DNA from: Haloferacaceae archaeon
GTDB lineage: Archaea; Halobacteriota; Halobacteria; Halobacteriales; Haloferacaceae
Assembly: GCA_018609965.1 (NCBI GenBank)
Contig: JAHENP010000191.1
Location: 1 to 7,065, forward strand
Direction: 5' to 3'
DNA: 7,065 bases
Positions 4,846-7,065 of this stretch are shown one piece after another (position 1 is the stretch's first letter; every line of letters starts with the position of its first letter). The position numbers and the translations under genes are program-made. The notes beneath the pieces were generated by a model. That model was not told where the DNA came from and searched no databases. It saw nothing but the letters and a program-made list of their open reading frames with translations.

Positions 4846-7029
4846 ATGGGCCGACGAAAGAAGATCGTACAGGAGTGCGAGACGCTGATGGACAGGCCGG
4901 ATCAGATCCGGAACATCGCCATCGCGGCGCACGTCGATCACGGGAAGACGACACTGACTGACAACCTCCTCGCTGGGGCCGGGATGATCGCCGACGAGGG
5001 CGAGGCGACCAAGCTGATGATGGACACAGAGGAGGACGAACAGGAACGCGGGATCACCATCGACGCGGCGAACGTGTCGATGACACACGAGTACGAGGGG
5101 ACGAACAACCTCGTCAACCTCATCGACACGCCGGGCCACGTCGACTTCGGTGGCGACGTGACCCGCGCGATGCGAGCCGTCGACGGCGCACTGGTCGTGG
5201 TCGACGCCGTTGAGGGCGCGATGCCTCAGACGGAGACGGTGCTCCGGCAGTCCCTGCGGGAGGGTGTGAAGCCGGCGTTGTTCATCAACAAGGTCGACCG
5301 CCTCATCAACGAACTCCAGGAGGGGCCCCAGGAGATGCAACAGCGTCTCCAGGACGTGATCAGCGACGTGAACGAGCTGATCCGCGGGATGACCGAGGAG
5401 GAGGACTACGACTGGACCGTCTCCGTCGAGGACGGCACTGTCGCGTTCGGCTCCGCGCTGTACAAGTGGGGGGTGTCGCTTCCGTCGATGGAGCGCACCG
5501 GCATCTCGTTTGGCGAAGTGATGGAGATGGAACGGGACGACGACCGGCAGGGGCTCCACGAGCGGACGCCGTTGTCGGATGTCGTGCTCGACATGGTCGT
5601 CGAGCACTTCCCGAACCCGTTGGACGCACAGCCGCGCCGGATTCCGCGGATCTGGCGGGGTGACGACACGTTGGATGTCTCCGAGAGCATGCAGCAGGTG
5701 GACCGCGACGGCAACACCGTGCTGATGGTGACGGACATCGAGATGGACCCTCACGCCGGGGAGGTCGCGATCGGCCGCGTGTTCTCCGGCAGCGTGGAGA
5801 AGGGTGACGAACTGTACGTCTCCGGGACGGCCGGCAAGAGCCGGCTCCAGTCGGTGGGGATATACATGGGCGGTGAACGCGAGGAACTCGACCGGGGTGT
5901 TCCGGCCGGGAACATCGCCGCCGTCACCGGGCTGGCGGACGCCATCGCCGGGTCGACGGTGTCGGACACGGAGATGACGCCGTTCGAGTCGATCGAACAC
6001 ATCTCCGAGCCGGTGATCACAAAGAGCGTGGAGGCGACGAACATGGACGACCTGCCGAAGCTCATCGAGACGCTCCAACAGGTCGCAAAGGAGGACCCGA
6101 CAATCCGGGTGGAGATCAACGAGGACACGGGTGAACACCTCATCTCCGGGCAGGGTGAACTCCATCTCGAAGTGATCACCCAGCGCATCCGGGACAACCA
6201 GGGGATTCCGGTCCACACCGGGGAGCCGATTGTCGTGTTCCGGGAGTCCGTCCAGGAGAGCAGTGACGAGGTCGAGGGAATCTCCCCGAACCGTCACAAC
6301 CGGTTCTACATCTCCGTCGAGCCGCTCGGCCAGGATGTGGTCGAGACGATCCAGTTGGGTGAGGCGACGATGGACATGCCGGAGCTGGAACGTCGTGAGG
6401 CGCTCCAGGAGGCCGGCATGGACAAGGAGACCTCCCAGAACGTCGAGCACATCCACGGCACCAACGTGTTCATCGACGACACGAAGGGAATCCAACACCT
6501 CAACGAGACGATGGAGCTCGTCGTCGAGGGGCTAGAGGAGGCGCTCAACGACGGGCCGCTGGCCGCAGAGCCGGTGCAGGGCTCGCTGATCCGGCTCCAC
6601 GACGCCCGGCTCCACGAGGACACGATCCACCGTGGTCCGGCGCAGGTGATCCCAGCGACCCGCGAGGCCGTCCACCGTGCACTGATCGACGCCGAGATCA
6701 TGATGTTGGAGCCGATTCAGGACGTGCGGATCGACGTGCCCAACGCGTACATGGGCGACGCCTCCGGCGAGATCCAGGGCCGTCGTGGCCGCGTCGACGA
6801 CATGTACCAGGAGGGTGACCTGATGGTGATCGAGGGGATCGCCCCCGTCGAGGAGATGATCGGGTTCTCCTCGGATATCCGCTCGGCCACGGAGGGGCGT
6901 GCCTCCTGGAACACGGAGAACGCCGGCTTCCGCGTGATGTCCGACACGCTCCAGCGTGACCAGATCATGGACATCCGGGAGCGGAAGGGGATGAAGCAGG
7001 AACTCCCCTCCAGTATCGACTACTTCTAA
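4846..7029 (+). CDS. fusA: Translation elongation factor EF-2
   Basis: This complete 727-residue GTPase drives translocation of tRNA and mRNA on the ribosome. It begins [16 protein letters not shown], the usual haloarchaeal start. The G domain has G1 AHVDHGKT (28-35), the switch I threonine in GITID (T71), G3 DTPGH (94-98) and G4 NKVD (148-151). Domain II starts near 290, domain III near 395, and domain IV contains H595 in DTIHRGPAQ. By homology that histidine is converted to diphthamide, the target of ADP-ribosylating toxins. Domain V starts near 622 with [16 protein letters not shown]. The protein ends SSIDYF at TAA. No key residue is missing and the length is normal. It is transcribed away from the rest of the window, from its own predicted promoter, and a pyrimidine-rich tract follows the stop. 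Confidence 0.98.
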   Translation: MGRRKKIVQECETLMDRPDQIRNIAIAAHVDHGKTTLTDNLLAGAGMIADEGEATKLMMDTEEDEQERGITIDAANVSMTHEYEGTNNLVNLIDTPGHVDFGGDVTRAMRAVDGALVVVDAVEGAMPQTETVLRQSLREGVKPALFINKVDRLINELQEGPQEMQQRLQDVISDVNELIRGMTEEEDYDWTVSVEDGTVAFGSALYKWGVSLPSMERTGISFGEVMEMERDDDRQGLHERTPLSDVVLDMVVEHFPNPLDAQPRRIPRIWRGDDTLDVSESMQQVDRDGNTVLMVTDIEMDPHAGEVAIGRVFSGSVEKGDELYVSGTAGKSRLQSVGIYMGGEREELDRGVPAGNIAAVTGLADAIAGSTVSDTEMTPFESIEHISEPVITKSVEATNMDDLPKLIETLQQVAKEDPTIRVEINEDTGEHLISGQGELHLEVITQRIRDNQGIPVHTGEPIVVFRESVQESSDEVEGISPNRHNRFYISVEPLGQDVVETIQLGEATMDMPELERREALQEAGMDKETSQNVEHIHGTNVFIDDTKGIQHLNETMELVVEGLEEALNDGPLAAEPVQGSLIRLHDARLHEDTIHRGPAQVIPATREAVHRALIDAEIMMLEPIQDVRIDVPNAYMGDASGEIQGRRGRVDDMYQEGDLMVIEGIAPVEEMIGFSSDIRSATEGRASWNTENAGFRVMSDTLQRDQIMDIRERKGMKQELPSSIDYF

Positions 7030-7058
7030 CTTCTCTAACAGTTCTTCTCGTTTCTCTT
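7030..7058 (+). terminator. Putative T-rich terminator after fusA
   Basis: Directly after the TAA the plus strand turns pyrimidine-rich with repeated short T runs (CTTCTCTAACAG, then TTCTTCTCGTTTCTCTT), unlike the GC-rich DNA elsewhere. Archaeal RNA polymerase terminates at U-rich transcript ends, often without a hairpin, and no hairpin is seen here. The window ends 7 bases later, so what follows is unknown. Confidence 0.5.
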
Positions 7059-7065
7059 AGTTGGA

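Noticed and set aside
3896..4954. Minus-strand frame (352 codons) overlapping the DUF5781-like gene in another frame
   Set aside because: Arg/Pro-rich shadow frame with no domain. The alternative frame at 3925-4689 carries a coherent acidic protein with motifs.
4810..6498. Long minus-strand open frame (562 codons) opposite fusA
   Set aside because: It lies almost wholly antisense to the well-supported EF-2 gene. The Leu/His/Arg-rich product looks like a reverse-frame shadow.

Overview
The window looks like chromosomal DNA of a halophilic archaeon (class Halobacteria). It is very GC-rich, the predicted proteins are strongly acidic, and the translation factors and uS10 are of clear haloarchaeal type. 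The genus cannot be set from the sequence alone. I see no tRNA, rRNA, CRISPR array, insertion sequence or phage gene.

Layout from left to right. Positions 2-163 hold the C-terminal end of a plus-strand membrane protein. Positions 164-369 are filled by a four-copy, 51-bp tandem array of paired hairpins, which runs into the stop codon of rpsJ. A minus-strand block follows (positions falling in the direction of transcription): a HAD-family hydrolase (3545-2820) overlaps a class II (FucA-like) aldolase (2823-2146) by 4 bp. After a promoter region come EF-1 alpha (tuf, 1950-685) and uS10 (rpsJ, 684-370), which are directly abutted. At 3645-3878 is a small plus-strand two-helix membrane protein. 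At 4689-3925 (minus) is a DUF5781-like protein with an HExxH motif. Divergent from it, elongation factor 2 (fusA) runs from 4846 to 7029 on the plus strand, followed by a pyrimidine-rich putative terminator.

Functionally this is a translation-factor neighbourhood: EF-2, EF-1 alpha and uS10 all serve ribosomal elongation. Between them sits a small, apparently co-translated metabolic pair (phosphatase-like HAD plus aldolase). EF-2 and the EF-1 alpha/uS10 operon point in opposite directions here, which I believe differs from the co-directional order in several haloarchaea.

The least ordinary element is the hairpin array at 173-376. Its stems differ between copies while complementarity is mostly preserved. 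Two copies can also form a second, mutually exclusive stem that shows its own compensatory changes. No complete unknown multi-gene system is visible. The array and the HExxH protein beside EF-2 are the best candidates for something undescribed.
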